From positions 2,914,001-2,978,000 of the forward strand of contig JBHGNT010000003.1 in assembly GCA_043228905.1 (NCBI GenBank): a DNA stretch of 64,000 bases. The letters run 5' to 3'. The notes beneath the pieces were generated by a model that was given only the letters and a program-made list of their open reading frames with translations, did no database searches and was not told where the DNA came from. This DNA is from Azolla caroliniana (Eukaryota > Polypodiophyta). Positions 22,681 to 34,276 of the stretch are shown in pieces. The stretch's first letter is position 1, and every line of letters begins with the position of its first letter. A program made the translations under genes and the position numbers.

Positions 22681-22785
22681 ACTATGCTTGGATACCACCA
22701 AAATGTCTCCACATCCCTACCCTTGACTTTTCTAGGATGCCACCACCAAAAAACATTAACATCAATACATAAAAACTAATGGGTG

Positions 22786-22795
22786 TATAAAAAGA
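22786..22795 (+). promoter_or_regulatory. TATA box of intact B-type DUF247 gene
   Basis: tataaaaaga in the block gggtgtataaaaagaggag, 260 bases before the start codon. The block is shared with the B-type copies at 6541, 34871 and 44852, so it is conserved even in front of pseudogenes. A leader rich in GAA and TAG triplets (22830-23050) follows. Confidence 0.65.
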
Positions 22796-22829
22796 GGAGT
22801 GGTACTTTGATCTCCTACAAGAAAGTATC

Positions 22830-23050
22830 AGTTTAGAAGAAGAGGAAGACGAAAGTGTCAGTTCAGAAGTAGTGTTAGTAGAAGAAGAAGAAGAAAAAAA
22901 TCAGTTTAGAAGTAGTAGTAGAAGAAGAAGACTAAGAAGAAGAAAACAGTTTAGAAGTAGTACTAGAAGAAGAAGAAGAAGAAGAAGGAAAAATCAGTTT
23001 AGAAGTAGTAGTAGTAGTAGTGTTGTTGTTGGTGGTGGTAGTAGTTTAAG
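22830..23050 (+). repeat. GAA/TAG triplet repeats in the 5' leader
   Basis: Four imperfect repeats of a unit containing agtttagaagtagta followed by (GAA)n, then (TAG)n and (GTT/GGT)n up to the ATG. It lies between TATA box and start codon, so it should be transcribed as 5' leader. Confidence 0.8.
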
Positions 23051-23052
23051 AG

Positions 23053-24597
23053 ATGGGTGAGAATATCAACAAGGAAATCTGCCTTACAATCCCACCCAAT
23101 GGGTCGGCTGTGCATCCATATGAACCCATTCCTCCTAACCATACAAACCACTCCATTAGGCAACTTGGGGGCCAATCCAAATGGTGGGACGAAATGATAA
23201 AAAAGATCGATAAAATTACTACTGCTCCTGATACAAATCCATTCAACAAGAAAAGCGATGACGAAAATGTGAAGATTTCGATTCCTCCCAAAGAACTCTT
23301 GGAAGCTAAGCAAAAATCCTATTGGGATGAAAACCTGACCATCGGACCATTGTATACAAATCTTGTGACCAAATCCTGCCTTGATGACTGTAAGGCACTA
23401 TGTATGAAGAAATTCATGCAAAGACATGATATAGGAGAGGTGACAAAGCTCATTGAATACCTTATTCCTAACCACCTTGACCTTAACAACCATTATTCAA
23501 ACCTGTCCCAAGATTACATCAAAGATTTCCAACTTCTGGTTACTATTGATACCGTCTTCATTCATGAATTCTTATTCTTTTCGAGCACTGCACGTTCATA
23601 TTGCCAAGATAAGCAACAGGAGTTCTTACACAGTTTCTTCAATAACAAAACTAAATGCAACCAAGAACCTATTATAAATACTGACTACTTGGACAAATTC
23701 TTCAACAATGATTTCAAATGCAAACCTGTATGGAGGAACTTGTTCTTGATGGGAAACCAAATTCCCATGTCCTTTCTAAAGACGATTGCAGAGTTTCCAA
23801 ACAAAAACGAAGTCAATTTGAAAGATCTCCAGGCAGTATTAGTCGATATTGTTGCGAGAAATTCCCCATTCCCCATGGGCTATAATGATTGGCACAAGAA
23901 TGTTCCATATCCAAATTTACTCAATTGCAAACATCTACTGGATTGCCAATATGTTCTGGTCACACAAGGATTAAACGAGCTGAGATCCCCGCAAATCCAA
24001 CATAATTGGTCGACGAATCAAGGAGCTGGCAAGCTACAGTCTAAACATCGTGATCGGCTGCCGCCAGCGTCTCAACTGTCAAAAGTCGGCATTTCGTTTC
24101 ATGCTCTGAGTCATAGAAGTGGCACATCAATGATCAGGTATCATCGGAAGAAACTTCAGCTCTATCTTCCGCGGATTGTGGTGTACGAAGGCACGGAGAA
24201 TGTGCTGCGGAACCTGCTTGCCTATGAGCAGACCTCCAAAGATGGAGGTGAGTTTGCTAAGTATGTTGTAATCATGGACTCACTCATTGATACAACAGAG
24301 GATCTAGCAATCTTGACTAAGGCAGGGGTGATAGTGAACCACCTCGGGAGCGATCAGAAGTTGGTCAACATGTGGAACAACATGAGCGAGAATGTCACCA
24401 TTCGATCATGCAGAAGATGGGACAATATGACATGGGAGGTACTACGTGACTATGAAAACTCTTGGCGTTGCATGTATGTGGAGTTTCATGAGAAGTTCTT
24501 CTCTCGCCCATGGCTGACCACATCGGTCATTGCTGGAATCCTAATCCTTATATTGACATTATTGCAGACTATCTACACAATCTTAGGCTATTACTAG
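23053..24597 (+). CDS. DUF247 (UPF0481) membrane protein, subfamily B, intact
   Basis: An uninterrupted single-exon frame of 514 residues, within the usual DUF247 range of about 400-550. Family motifs appear in order: ISIPPKELLEAKQ and LTIGPLY (about 75-100), LLVTIDTVFIHEFLFF (about 162-177), LFLMGNQIPMSFLKTI (about 231-245), LPPASQLSKVGISFHAL (about 336-352), LPRIVVYEGTENVLRNLLAYE (about 375-395, given as a whole motif), WNNMSENV, then FFSRPW and one hydrophobic anchor (about 487-510) ending in GYY. There is no signal peptide, which suggests a tail-anchored protein. The start is the first ATG after a purine-rich leader. It is followed by about 2.2 kb without a gene. The family's biochemical role is unknown; grass DUF247 proteins in self-incompatibility are the best studied members. 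It is the only complete B-type copy here. Confidence 0.93.
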   Translation: MGENINKEICLTIPPNGSAVHPYEPIPPNHTNHSIRQLGGQSKWWDEMIKKIDKITTAPDTNPFNKKSDDENVKISIPPKELLEAKQKSYWDENLTIGPLYTNLVTKSCLDDCKALCMKKFMQRHDIGEVTKLIEYLIPNHLDLNNHYSNLSQDYIKDFQLLVTIDTVFIHEFLFFSSTARSYCQDKQQEFLHSFFNNKTKCNQEPIINTDYLDKFFNNDFKCKPVWRNLFLMGNQIPMSFLKTIAEFPNKNEVNLKDLQAVLVDIVARNSPFPMGYNDWHKNVPYPNLLNCKHLLDCQYVLVTQGLNELRSPQIQHNWSTNQGAGKLQSKHRDRLPPASQLSKVGISFHALSHRSGTSMIRYHRKKLQLYLPRIVVYEGTENVLRNLLAYEQTSKDGGEFAKYVVIMDSLIDTTEDLAILTKAGVIVNHLGSDQKLVNMWNNMSENVTIRSCRRWDNMTWEVLRDYENSWRCMYVEFHEKFFSRPWLTTSVIAGILILILTLLQTIYTILGYY

Positions 24598-24930
24598 TTG
24601 AATCTCTGAATCAACTCTTGGGCAGAGATAGGGAAGCTCAAAAACAATGTGTTTGAGCTTTCTTTCCTTTAAGTTCATTTCTGGGATCTCATTTTGACTC
24701 TATTACTTTAGTTAGATCTATCCCCATTTATAATCCATATGAGCTTTTATCAGTGTGGAAGATTTTCCTAAGCATCTTTGTGCTTAGAAATAAGAACGCG
24801 GAGAGACATCATGGCATTGTATTTACCAAACCTTCATTGGTGCTTAATACTGATTGAGTAATTATTTGTTACAAGGATTTTTAATGGGTATTAAGTGACA
24901 CTTCTAACAATAGTAACTTGATAATGAATA
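24598..24930. other. 3' flank of the B-type gene
   Basis: Block (atctttgtgcttagaaataa, gagacatcatggcattgta, ttggtgcttaat) recurs after the B-type pseudogenes at 35490-35870 and 46180-46560. No coding sequence. Confidence 0.6.
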
Positions 24931-24939
24931 TGGGACTCA

Positions 24940-25430
24940 GCCACAACAGAGATTTAAGTACAAAAGAAGAGAAAACATAAAACAGAAATGCTCAAATGAG
25001 AGAACACAGAGACACGGGATGTTTAACATGGAAAACACGAATCGGGAAAAACCACATGGAGTGGACAAACTCCCAACAGAACACTATATGGGGAGGAGTT
25101 ACAACAAGAGGATTCAAGGCAATGACCTTGAGCTCTTCTTCGACAACTAACAGCTACAGAGTTACACATTGTTCTCACTCTCTCACACATGTACACTAGT
25201 TACAAAGGCCAGTACCGCTCAAACTTTTTTAACAACTAAAATCATCATAACATAGTGATTGCCTTAGGTGTATATATATTAATATACAATATGGACTATG
25301 GCCCACTAAGGACATATTTAGACTATTTACAAAATTTATAGTCTCCTGAATCGGCTTCAGCCGATGCAGCTAATGATCGAGTCAATTTTCGGCTTTCGGA
25401 TTTCGATTTTCGATTTCGGCTCTAAGTGAC
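24940..25430 (-). repeat. Probable copia LTR remnant
   Basis: Contains catggaaaacacgaat and cgggaaaaaccacatgg, the minus-strand form of the LTR end region also seen in the copia LTRs of this window (ggaaaaccctgatttaggg). The last part (25330-25430) is rich in TTCGG/TTTCGATTTCGG, again like those LTRs. No target duplication or internal domain was found, so boundaries are approximate. Confidence 0.45.
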
Positions 25431-26863
25431 ACTAATAATAATGACTCAATGAATGGTGTCATGAGCAATGTTTTTATGGCACTTATGATAGGTATCCTCA
25501 TGTTTCTCAACCCTACATAAAAAGTCTTCTTCAATGTTGAGTGAATTCCTCTGCACAATGTAAGCATGCCCTGTACGGAGGAACTTTCTCAAGACTAATG
25601 TGGGGAGATTAGGAAGTGGTTCTAGCTAGAGTTTTTAGAATCTAGCTAGTCGAGATTCTCAAAACTAGCTATTTTCCGTCCATTAGGCCTAATTTATAGG
25701 AAAATTAACGTTAAAAGATGTACAAGTTTAAAAACTTTTGTCCCCCCTTCTCATGTTCTCTACATTTATTTATAAAAGGAAAATTGAATGTCACTAAATA
25801 GGCCCATAAACGTTGCTGGGCCAAACCATTTCCAAGGGTCATATATTTTGAATACTACTAAGCTAACTAACAAATACTTATTTGCACATTTGAAGATCTA
25901 TTTGTCATTTTAGCATCAACTAAAAATCTTTTCTAGCACAATTCTTAGCACCACCTGTATAAATGTTCCGCATAGATAATCGACATCATTAGTGGATCAA
26001 GCCTGTGCAGAAAATGCCTATCACAGTTGTAGACACTGGGAAACAAGAACCTGAATAAAACAGAGTTTTTCAATTTTCAAAATGCATAAAAACAGGAAAC
26101 AAGGAGTTTGCTCATTACACTGGCCTCAAGCTCTACAGCCAAAAGAAGGAACTATGATCCGCAAGACCTTCTTTGTTTTTCAGATTGCATGAAAAAAAAG
26201 CAATTGACCTCTACTAGCCTTCACAAAAATTTTGCCCTATTCGAGATCAAATTACTAGAAAGATTTTCAGAATACCTCCCTACCAAACTGCAGTAACTGA
26301 TTGATGGATGATAGATTTGAAGAATTGGTTATCGCAATCGACAAGCCAGGAGGAATGGTCTATTGATCTCAAATTTCCATTGCATGATATGCTATGCAAT
26401 CGACATTGAGGAATACAACCAAAAACTGATTAAATACACTACACATTATTGCTTGGATGGATGCACACTATCCCTTGTATCATAAGCTTGCGCATCATTG
26501 TATGAAGGAATTCGTATGACAAGACATGGCATCTCCATTGCTTTAGCAGAATCTTCATTGCTTTAGCAGAATCTACTTCAGCTTGGCCTAATCAAACTTT
26601 TGTGTAGCCCAGACTTTCAATAACACCATTTCTCGAGTCAATTCATCCATTTTTACTCAAATTATTGATCTAAGATTGGGAAATTTTAGACTCCCTGTGG
26701 ACTCTTTGGATTTGTCTTTTGTTTTTCAACCCAATTACATGGAACGTTTAATTGTGGAAATAGACATCTTAACCAGGGAGGCTTTAGAACACTTCGATAT
26801 TAATATATTTACTTGGTCATATTTTAATAACTTCAAATATATTTCTTACACGTGATATGGATA
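25431..26863. other. Intergenic mosaic, no gene seen
   Basis: Contains pieces shared with other flanks: 25600-25680 (tagctagagttttt type, also at 36588 and 47280), 26290-26500 (copy of the 19850-20060 flank: ttgaagaattggttatcgca, cattgaggaatacaacc). The frame at 26108-26296 has no domain. Confidence 0.5.
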
Positions 26864-27567
26864 TGTTTGTAGACAGAGACAAACAGAAAATAAACTGAAA
26901 CACAAACAAAAAATTCAGAATACACACGATTTACATGGAAACCTGAAACCAGGGAAAACCACGGAGCAGCAAAATTTCCACGATGGATCAAGAGTATACA
27001 TGATCGATTAGAAGGCTCATTAGCTTTCTAGGAGAAAGACTCAAATCTCAGGATCAAGAGTATACAGATCGATTACAAAAGCCCCTTAGCTTTCTAGGAG
27101 AAAGACTCAAATCTCAGAGAATACCACAATAGTATGGGAGGACACGAAACTCACTCAACAATAGCCACCTATTGGACTCTTCTGTTTTCTTCTTCTTCTC
27201 TGTCTCTCGCGCAATCTCTGTTGGACTCTCTGCTCACAGTCACTCACATCTACTGTCTTAGCACTTTCTTTCTCTCTTCGCACTGTCTTCTTCACTCTGT
27301 CTCAATCGCTCAACAGTTTCCCCTAACTTACATATATATATATATATACATATGTATACATATATGTACATATGTACATATATACATATATCCTATATGT
27401 ATTATGTATATATATGTTTATTGGTCGACTCACTCGTCGGTCCGAATGGTCGGCCCTCAATGACCTACGATTCGCCCAACCCCCAAATCGATCGATTCAC
27501 CAATCCGACCAACCGATCAGAATTTGGCCACTGACTCCTCCCATCAAGAGGGACACAATACCTAACA
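26864..27567 (-). repeat. Probable solo copia-type LTR
   Basis: Starts tgtttgtagacag and ends acaatacctaaca on the + strand (TG...CA). The inner part has catggaaacctgaaaccagg and gaaaaccacgg near the left end, as in the minus-strand copia LTRs nearby. The flanks (acacgtgatat; aggcatgatgcatgg) are adjacent in related sequence near 32345 and 60270, so this is an insertion. The 5-bp flanks do not match, so the target duplication has decayed or the ends are off by a few bases. The (TA)n-rich stretch 27330-27420 and the short frames here are LTR sequence, not genes. Confidence 0.6.
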
Positions 27568-29384
27568 ATTATCAATATTATAAATATATATAGGCATGAT
27601 GCATGGATTTTTAAAGTCGACTATCCCATAACTTTTTCTACGAAACCATAATTTCATTCAGTAACTTCTTCTACGAAAACGTAATTTCATAGTTGAAAAG
27701 AATATAGAGGTCAATCGTCATGGTGTCATCAATATTCTACTTTGTAATCATCAATATTCTACTTTGTAATCATCAAATGTCATAATTATAGTGATTAAGT
27801 GTCATTCACATTGTTTCATAATTTCATAAGTGATTATGTAGTTGTTTCATGGATAGGGTATTGAGTGGGACACTCCCAACATGGGTTCAAAAGGTTGCCT
27901 TTACATAAAGAAACTCACCTACCACTTAATGCTCCCCACAATTAGTTGGAGATCTTTATTGTCCATAACCTTGAGATTGAATCCACAAACAAGTTTACCT
28001 TGAGGTTGTAACCTCTAATGTCTAAAATGTGAAAAGTACATATTGCATGAGCATTTGCATGTATTAGTTTACAAGAGAAATGATAGAGATATTTTGTTAA
28101 CCACATGAAGGCTTATGTATATGTATGTGTTCAAACGTTCACTCTGGTAAAAAAGAAAACACAAGAATCAACCAACATATGTGAGATCATATTGTATTGA
28201 ATCAACATGGCTTCATTGTTCGATAAAATCGGCTTTCCTAAGACTTTGCGACAACATGCAAATATCTGAATACTTTCTATTGTCCGTTGATAAGATTGAG
28301 GAAACAATCGTTGCGTATATGCTTAGATCTAGTGCTTTGAAGAGGGATAGAGGCAAAGCAATAATTCAATACTCTTTACGAAATAAAGGAAAAGCGAGAG
28401 TCTCGTATGAGGATACCTTGATTTTGAGGCTTTATGACGTACAAAGTTGATCACAATACCAATGTAGAAAGTTCGTGGGGAATTGAACCTACTCCACAAT
28501 CTAGACTCAACTTTTATTTTCCAAAAAAGGAGCTTCTTTCCTATGAGCTAGGAGAGGATCTAGACTCCAACTTATTAACAAGGTGTTAGCAATTCATAAC
28601 TTTCGAACATAATTATTGGAATCATAGTTTATTGGTATTAAGGGAGCATTTCAACATTTCCAAGATGGAAACTATAATTGACCGAAGAAAACATTCAAAT
28701 TTCAAAAAACATTACCATTTCGTTTTTTACAAATCTGATTCAAATCTGGACTAGCGCAGTATTAACCGACATGTAACACACTACTATTATTTGATGGAAA
28801 AGCATGCTCGGCACCCAAGCAACCATAACTTATCATTAGATAATCAATGTCAATGTCGTAATGTAATGTAAGATGATGAGTTATACAAGTACTAGAATTT
28901 GGTTTTTGATTAGGTTTTGCGAGGAAAGATGAAGGGATGGAGATGAAGGTTCATATGTATGGAAGGTTCATATTTTCTCTCACTTTTAATAATTACAAAT
29001 ATAGCCTTCCATAACCTAGAGTCTCTTTGAAGCAACAAAAAAAGTGTGTCTCTGTTCCTATCTTTATTCTGTTTCTTTTACGACTGTTCTTCTTTGACTG
29101 TAAAAGTTCTCCATTTTAGCTCAAATTTGAAAGTAAAGGTAGCAGAAAGACTCTTCGTTTCTTACCCCTCATTCCTTTTCTCATCCCTCCATATATATAT
29201 ATATTGCCATAGTTCAGAACAAAAAAAAGAATGAAAGGGGAGAAAGTGTATCTGATGCGATGCCTCATATATACATATTTTACAAAAACAATGAGTTAGG
29301 GATGACCAATGATTGGGCAAAATTAAATGAGAATTGGAACAATCTAGACCATAGTATATCACAACATCAAATAATGAACCTTAG
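27568..29384. other. Intergenic, no supported gene
   Basis: Contains copies of flank blocks (27835-27910 matches 60345-60420; 28590-28900 resembles 47600-47960). An 89-codon frame at 28181-28450 has no recognised domain and is not called as a gene. 28980-29260 (agtctctttgaagcaac, gactgttcttctttgactgt, tatattgccatagttcagaa) recurs at 36836-37050 and 48085-48305. Confidence 0.5.
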
Positions 29385-29877
29385 TATTATAATGAATCAT
29401 TCAAACTTATACTTTTCTGAGACATAATAGTAGCACAATATTTATTTCTGGTAATTGGTTCAGAGTTTTGTGGAGGCGGCCCTCTTAGAAATGGTATTTG
29501 CGATTTCGGTCATCAGTTAGCTACCAAAAGAGAAAACAAATATTGAACATTAAAAAATAAGTGACCTTATCCTTTGTATGAAAATTTGCGAAAAATTCAA
29601 AGTAGCTCAAGAATTAACCTATGAATGATTAGTCACTGTAGAAAAATCTATAACATGGCACATACTCATGATTTGAGATTGCATCATTAGTCATGGTGGC
29701 AACAGAATTTAATGTATATTATGCCACATAACCATAATCTGGGAAGATAGGAAGATGAATGGGAGACTTGTGAGTCAACAATTCACGCTCTTTTCTTCTC
29801 AAATTCTTCATGTTGGTTTGAGAACCAGTTCTGGTCAGATCTCCAGGTGTACGCACATATTGCTGAACATGCAGGCA

Positions 29878-29913
<36 letters not shown>

Positions 29914-30066
29914 CAGAAGACAAGGCATTGGGATGGAGTGGCTTCCAGACTACGAGAAGAATCCAACGGAAAAAGGTTTCTTGAAGAAACACGAAAAGAA
30001 TGTTCGACAAGATGAAGAAGAAGAAGAAGAAGAAGCAGATTCAGAACAAAAAGAAGAAGAAGATCA
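29385..30066 (+). promoter_or_regulatory. Upstream module and leader of intact A-type DUF247 gene
   Basis: 29385-29860 is the recurrent upstream module (see 21657). A (CT)n microsatellite lies at 29880-29910. A purine leader of GAA repeats (30012-30062) runs up to the start codon. A short upstream ATG at about 30010 opens a different, Lys-rich frame overlapping the leader, so translation may be affected by it. No clear TATA box was identified. Confidence 0.5.
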
Positions 30067-31530
30067 TTGATGATGACGAAGATGAACGAGATTACAATTC
30101 CAATAGATGAACCTTATCATCGACTTAACTCCACCAAACATGAATGGAGAGACTACATGAAGAAGAACATCAATGATGTTAATGCACCTGTGTCCAACGA
30201 AAGTTGGATGATTTTGAAGCCTCCCCAAGCATTGTTGGAAGTGAAGGCAGACGCATATGAACCTAAATTAGTGACCATCGGCCCATTGTATCACAATCCT
30301 GCGCCTTCGCTCGCTAATAATTATAAGGCCATATGTATGAAGGAATTCATGGAAAGACATAGGATATCAGCTGTGGAAGACCTCATACAAGAGCTCATCT
30401 CTGATCAACTGCATGAACTTAGCCACATCTATAATCTTAACCTTCCCCAATCTGAAATTGAGTGGCTCCAACTTCTGGTCACTGTCGATACCATCTTCAT
30501 TCATGAAATCATGAATTCGCTCTTCTTCCCTACGGAAAGAGCCGGGTACTTTGCCACTGTCTACAATAATGACCATACACTCCGCATGCAACTGTGGAGG
30601 GACTTGCTGTTGGTAGGCAACCAGATTCCCATGTCATTCCTACTGAAGACTGCAAAGATTTTCGACAATCCATACTTCTCATGGGTCGATCTCGAGATGA
30701 CGGTCACGGCTCTAATCTTGGACCATAATCCATTCTTTTCTAGCGAAGATGTAAGGAATAGATTTTTAGGGTTTCTCGAATTGAAGAACATAAAACTGGT
30801 CGATACTTGCGAGCATCTACTCGATTCCCTCTACTTCTTGTGCACTTTCAAAGAACAGCAAGAAGAAAAAGAATCGACGAGAATATATGGATCGACAAGA
30901 AGAAGAAGAAGAAATGATGAGGCTCACAAGAAGGAATTCGTTCACAAGAAGGAATTCGTTCACAAGAAGGAATTCGTTCGGCTCCCGACCGCATCCCAAC
31001 TCTACAGAGCCGGCATCGGGTTCAAGGCCTGTGAAGGTAACATATCAGTGATCAAGTATGACAAGGGTAGACATCTGCTCCATCTTCCGCGCATTCTAGT
31101 GTTTGACATCACTGGGGATGTGTTGAGGAGCCTCATTGCGCACGAAATAATTTCGAAAAGAGGAGAAGAGTTTGTTATGTATGCTACCATCATGAACTCG
31201 CTCATCGACACGAGAGAAGATCTCGCGATCTTGAAGGAGGCCGAGGTCATCGAGAATCACATGGGGAACAACCAGAGGTTCATCGACATGTGGAACAACA
31301 TGTGCATCAATGTGAGCTATAAAGACGAATCGCGAAGATGGGGGGAGATGATCCAGGATGTAGCGGCCGACTATTCCTCCAGTTGGCTTCGCTTGCTCAC
31401 AGAGTTTTATAAAGAGTTCTGTTCTCGGCCATGGTTAACGACATCACTCATCACCGCATTTCTACTGCTCTCGGCTTCGATATACCAGGCAGCCTACTCA
31501 GGCATAGATTATTACAAACCTAAAAGTTAA
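30067..31530 (+). CDS. DUF247 (UPF0481) membrane protein, subfamily A, intact
   Basis: An uninterrupted frame of 487 residues. Motifs: HEWRDYMKKNIN near the N-terminus, WMILKPPQALLEVKAD (about 50), PKLVTIGPLYHN, LLVTVDTIFIHEI, LLLVGNQIPMSFLLKT (about 179-194), HLLDSLYFLCTF, LPTASQLYRAGIGFKACEG (about 307-325), LHLPRILVFDITGDVLRSLI (about 339-358), WNNMCINV and a C-terminal anchor (about 456-478) ending YYKPKS. An unusual threefold HKKEFV repeat (about residues 289-306, DNA 30930-30980) lies in the variable linker before LPTASQL. Two ATGs precede the third Met in MMMTKM; the start could be any of them. It is the only complete A-type gene with its membrane anchor here. Confidence 0.93.
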   Translation: MMMTKMNEITIPIDEPYHRLNSTKHEWRDYMKKNINDVNAPVSNESWMILKPPQALLEVKADAYEPKLVTIGPLYHNPAPSLANNYKAICMKEFMERHRISAVEDLIQELISDQLHELSHIYNLNLPQSEIEWLQLLVTVDTIFIHEIMNSLFFPTERAGYFATVYNNDHTLRMQLWRDLLLVGNQIPMSFLLKTAKIFDNPYFSWVDLEMTVTALILDHNPFFSSEDVRNRFLGFLELKNIKLVDTCEHLLDSLYFLCTFKEQQEEKESTRIYGSTRRRRRNDEAHKKEFVHKKEFVHKKEFVRLPTASQLYRAGIGFKACEGNISVIKYDKGRHLLHLPRILVFDITGDVLRSLIAHEIISKRGEEFVMYATIMNSLIDTREDLAILKEAEVIENHMGNNQRFIDMWNNMCINVSYKDESRRWGEMIQDVAADYSSSWLRLLTEFYKEFCSRPWLTTSLITAFLLLSASIYQAAYSGIDYYKPKS

Positions 31531-32564
31531 CCTAACCGTAATAAACCCTTGGGCAAGCAAAAAATAAAGCAGCTCCATACAATTGAGTATTGAGCTTTAT
31601 TTGTTCATTATTTTGGGATTTCAGTTTGATTTATTAATTCAACTATTTCCCATTATTTATGTATTTATAATTCACATTGCCTTACTATGAAATTGTGTGG
31701 AAGATTTATGTCCTGACGATGAATCGTTTCGAGATTCATGTACTAATGGAAATGGTTAAATTAAGTAATTGTCACAATGAAGTCTAACTGAAGCACAATT
31801 TGTTGGACCTGTTCTTCTTCTTCATCATCATCGTCGTCTTCTTCTTCCTGATAGAGACATTCGGGATTAGAAAATGTGTGAAGTAGGAGCATCTTCATAC
31901 GTTTGCTGTTTCGAGAGCCGTCATGAGAACTTGGTAGATAAAACCCTGACATTGGTACTACTATCCACAGGCATTGATTTTGGAGACCTAATTCTGACCA
32001 AGTTTTACATATGTTGTAGAAGTATGATCACATTATTATGATCTGTATGGTATTTCACAAATGTGTGTTATGATCAATGTTGTATTTACTGTCATTAACC
32101 GCCCCAGCATATGGTGCATACAGAGGGGGAGGCACAAGCAAGTTGGGCTGAAAAGCTCTTCATCACTTTTTGAGGGTTAAGAAAAAAAGCATTCAATCAG
32201 ACCTTGAGTATATAATTTTTCCCACCTAAATTGACACATGTTACCTAATCATGTTAAGGTCAGTTTCTCAAAATCATACTTTTTATACCGAGATAGTAAT
32301 ACATTAACTTTATCATATTTTCATATCTTCAAATATATTTCTAACACATGATATCAATGGAGTCAATATTAGGCATAATGCATGAAGACTTGTGAACAAC
32401 TAACAACCTGAGTATTCAAAAAAATATTGTAAGTTGAAACTCATCGATCCATGTGACTTCTCATTTGATTTATGGCAATCGTTGGTTATCTATAACTCTC
32501 CAGTTGAATATTCCTTTCTTCTTTCACATGATAGTCAAGCTTCTTGAAGCACAACTTCAATTGG
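31531..32564. other. 3' flank of A-type gene, intergenic
   Basis: Shared A-type 3' block at 31680-31850, including a TTC-rich stretch (31813-31848). 31955-31990 (tatccacaggcattgatttt) recurs at 53602. 32395-32525 is the pre-array block also at 22070-22200. No gene is seen. Confidence 0.55.
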
Positions 32565-33060
32565 TTTTGGTGATATCCACTAAGACTCAAGATTGGAAAG
32601 TTTTCTTTATTGCCGTCGACATGTTTTGGTGAGATTCATGAAGACTCAAGGGTAGAAGTTTTTCGTATTGAGGTTAACATGTTTTTGTTGGCTCCAAGAA
32701 GACCCAAGTGTGGATTTTTTTATATTGATGTCAACATGTTTTGGTACAATCCACGAAGACCCGAGGGTGGAAGGTTTTATGTATTGACGTCAACACATTT
32801 TTGTGGGATCCAAGTAGAGTCAAGGGTCACGATGATAACACATTTTGGTGGTATCCAAGAAGAGTCAAGGGTGGAAGTTTTTCTACATATTGATATCAAC
32901 ACTTTTTGGTGGGATACAAGAGACTGGAGGGTGAAAGTTTTTTATGTTATTGTTAATATGTTTTGGAGGGTGGAAAGTTTTTTATGTTATTGTTAGTATG
33001 TTTTGGTGGGTTACAAGAAGACTCGAGGGTGAGAAGTTTTTTATATTATAGTTAACATGT
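32565..33060 (+). repeat. Third ~60-bp tandem array
   Basis: About eight diverged units of the 5940/22216 repeat family (tggtgggatccaag, actcaagggtgga, tattgatgtcaacatg). It ends at a solo LTR insertion (33111); one more unit lies past the LTR at 34411-34465, so array and B-type pseudogene at 34942 were originally adjacent. Confidence 0.8.
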
Positions 33061-33110
33061 TCTTATCTCTCATCAATTTGATGTTTAGTGTGCACATTTA
33101 GATTAGGACA

Positions 33111-34276
33111 TGTTGGGCATATCCACTCAAATGGAGCCCACAACACAAAGCCAAAGGGCTGATTGAGAATCGGCTGTGATTCAGCAATCGGCCGAGCATA
33201 CAGCCAATTGGGAGTCGGCTTGGCACCGAATTGGAGTAGGGCCAAAAAGGGGGAAAAGTTATAATTACGTATGATTATATTTATACATATATATGTGTGT
33301 ATGTATACCCTTTTTCTTTTGTATGTTTTTGTCATGTGTCTTTTGTGTGTGTGAACACAAGTACATAGACGTTGGACAACAAGGAGAAAAACATAAAAAG
33401 GAGAAGGGGGAAATAGAGCATGATCTGATTTTTCTGCATAAACGGAGAAAATCAGAAAACAGGGAGAGAAAAACAGAAAAACGGAGAGGAAAAGAAAATA
33501 GAGAACGAAAGAGTGAGAACAAGAGGAAGAGCGTTCTACGGAAGTGGGAAGATAGAGACTTGTGAGGAGTTGGTCGTGCTGACAGAGAACCACGACTGTG
33601 CAACACCTCTCCTGTCTACTCGCATCAGGTTACTTCGTTTCATGGTTGTTCTCTTGTTTCCTATTTTGCTACTTTTTTTCTATCCACCTAGTTGGGTGAA
33701 GAATTGCAAGGTTATTTTGCTTGGTTTATCCACCCAATCGGGTGAGGATTGTAGCCAAGCTTGTTGCCTTGAAGCTAATATATTTCCTCTAGACAAAAAC
33801 CTAGAGAGACTAGCACATTCCTTGTGCTTATTGTTATTGTATCCACCCAATCGGGTGAAGATTGTACCCAAGGCTGCTGCCTTGAGGCTAGGACATTTCT
33901 CTAGTCAAAACCTAGAGAGTCCGTACTCATTTGTACCCATTGTTGTGTAGCCAAGGCTGCTGCCTTGAGGTTTGTACGTTCCTCTAGTCAAAGCCTAGAG
34001 AGGTCATATGTAGTTTGTAATCCTTGTTATTCTATCCACCGGATTGGGTGAAGGTTGTAACTAAGGCCATTGCCTTGAGGTAGATACACCCCTCTACTGA
34101 GGTCGTATTTCATTGTACTCCAAATTATAGTGAAGTTGTTTGGAACCTACGGTTCCCATGGTTTTTCCCTATTTTGGGTTTTCCACGTTAAAAATTTTGG
34201 TGTACTCTCATTTTTGTCTTGTGGTTAATTGTGTTTGAAGTTTTAATCATCCCGATTCAGCTCCATATTCCCATCA
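33111..34276 (+). repeat. Solo copia-type LTR with target duplication
   Basis: Starts TGTTGGGCAT and ends ATTCCCATCA, flanked by a perfect 5-bp duplication ggaca (33106-33110 and 34277-34281). Related sequence (tttagattaggaca) lies on both sides of the insertion. Near the end it has ggtttttccctattttggg and ttttccacgtt, typical of the 3' part of plant copia LTRs. Internal repeats of the type ccacccaatcgggtgaag recur about every 100-130 bases (33690, 33730, 33843, 34038). No internal retrotransposon domains remain. Confidence 0.85.

Noticed and set aside
27134-27463. Possible small secreted peptide with hydrophobic start
   Set aside because: It lies in the probable solo LTR and runs into a TA microsatellite giving Tyr-Ile repeats.
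28181-28450. 89-codon frame between DUF247 genes
   Set aside because: No family motif, no leader or promoter signal, and surrounded by repeat flanks.
29719-30015. Frames through the CT microsatellite upstream of the 30067 gene
   Set aside because: Low-complexity Ser-Leu/Arg-Glu repeats on both strands from (CT)n.
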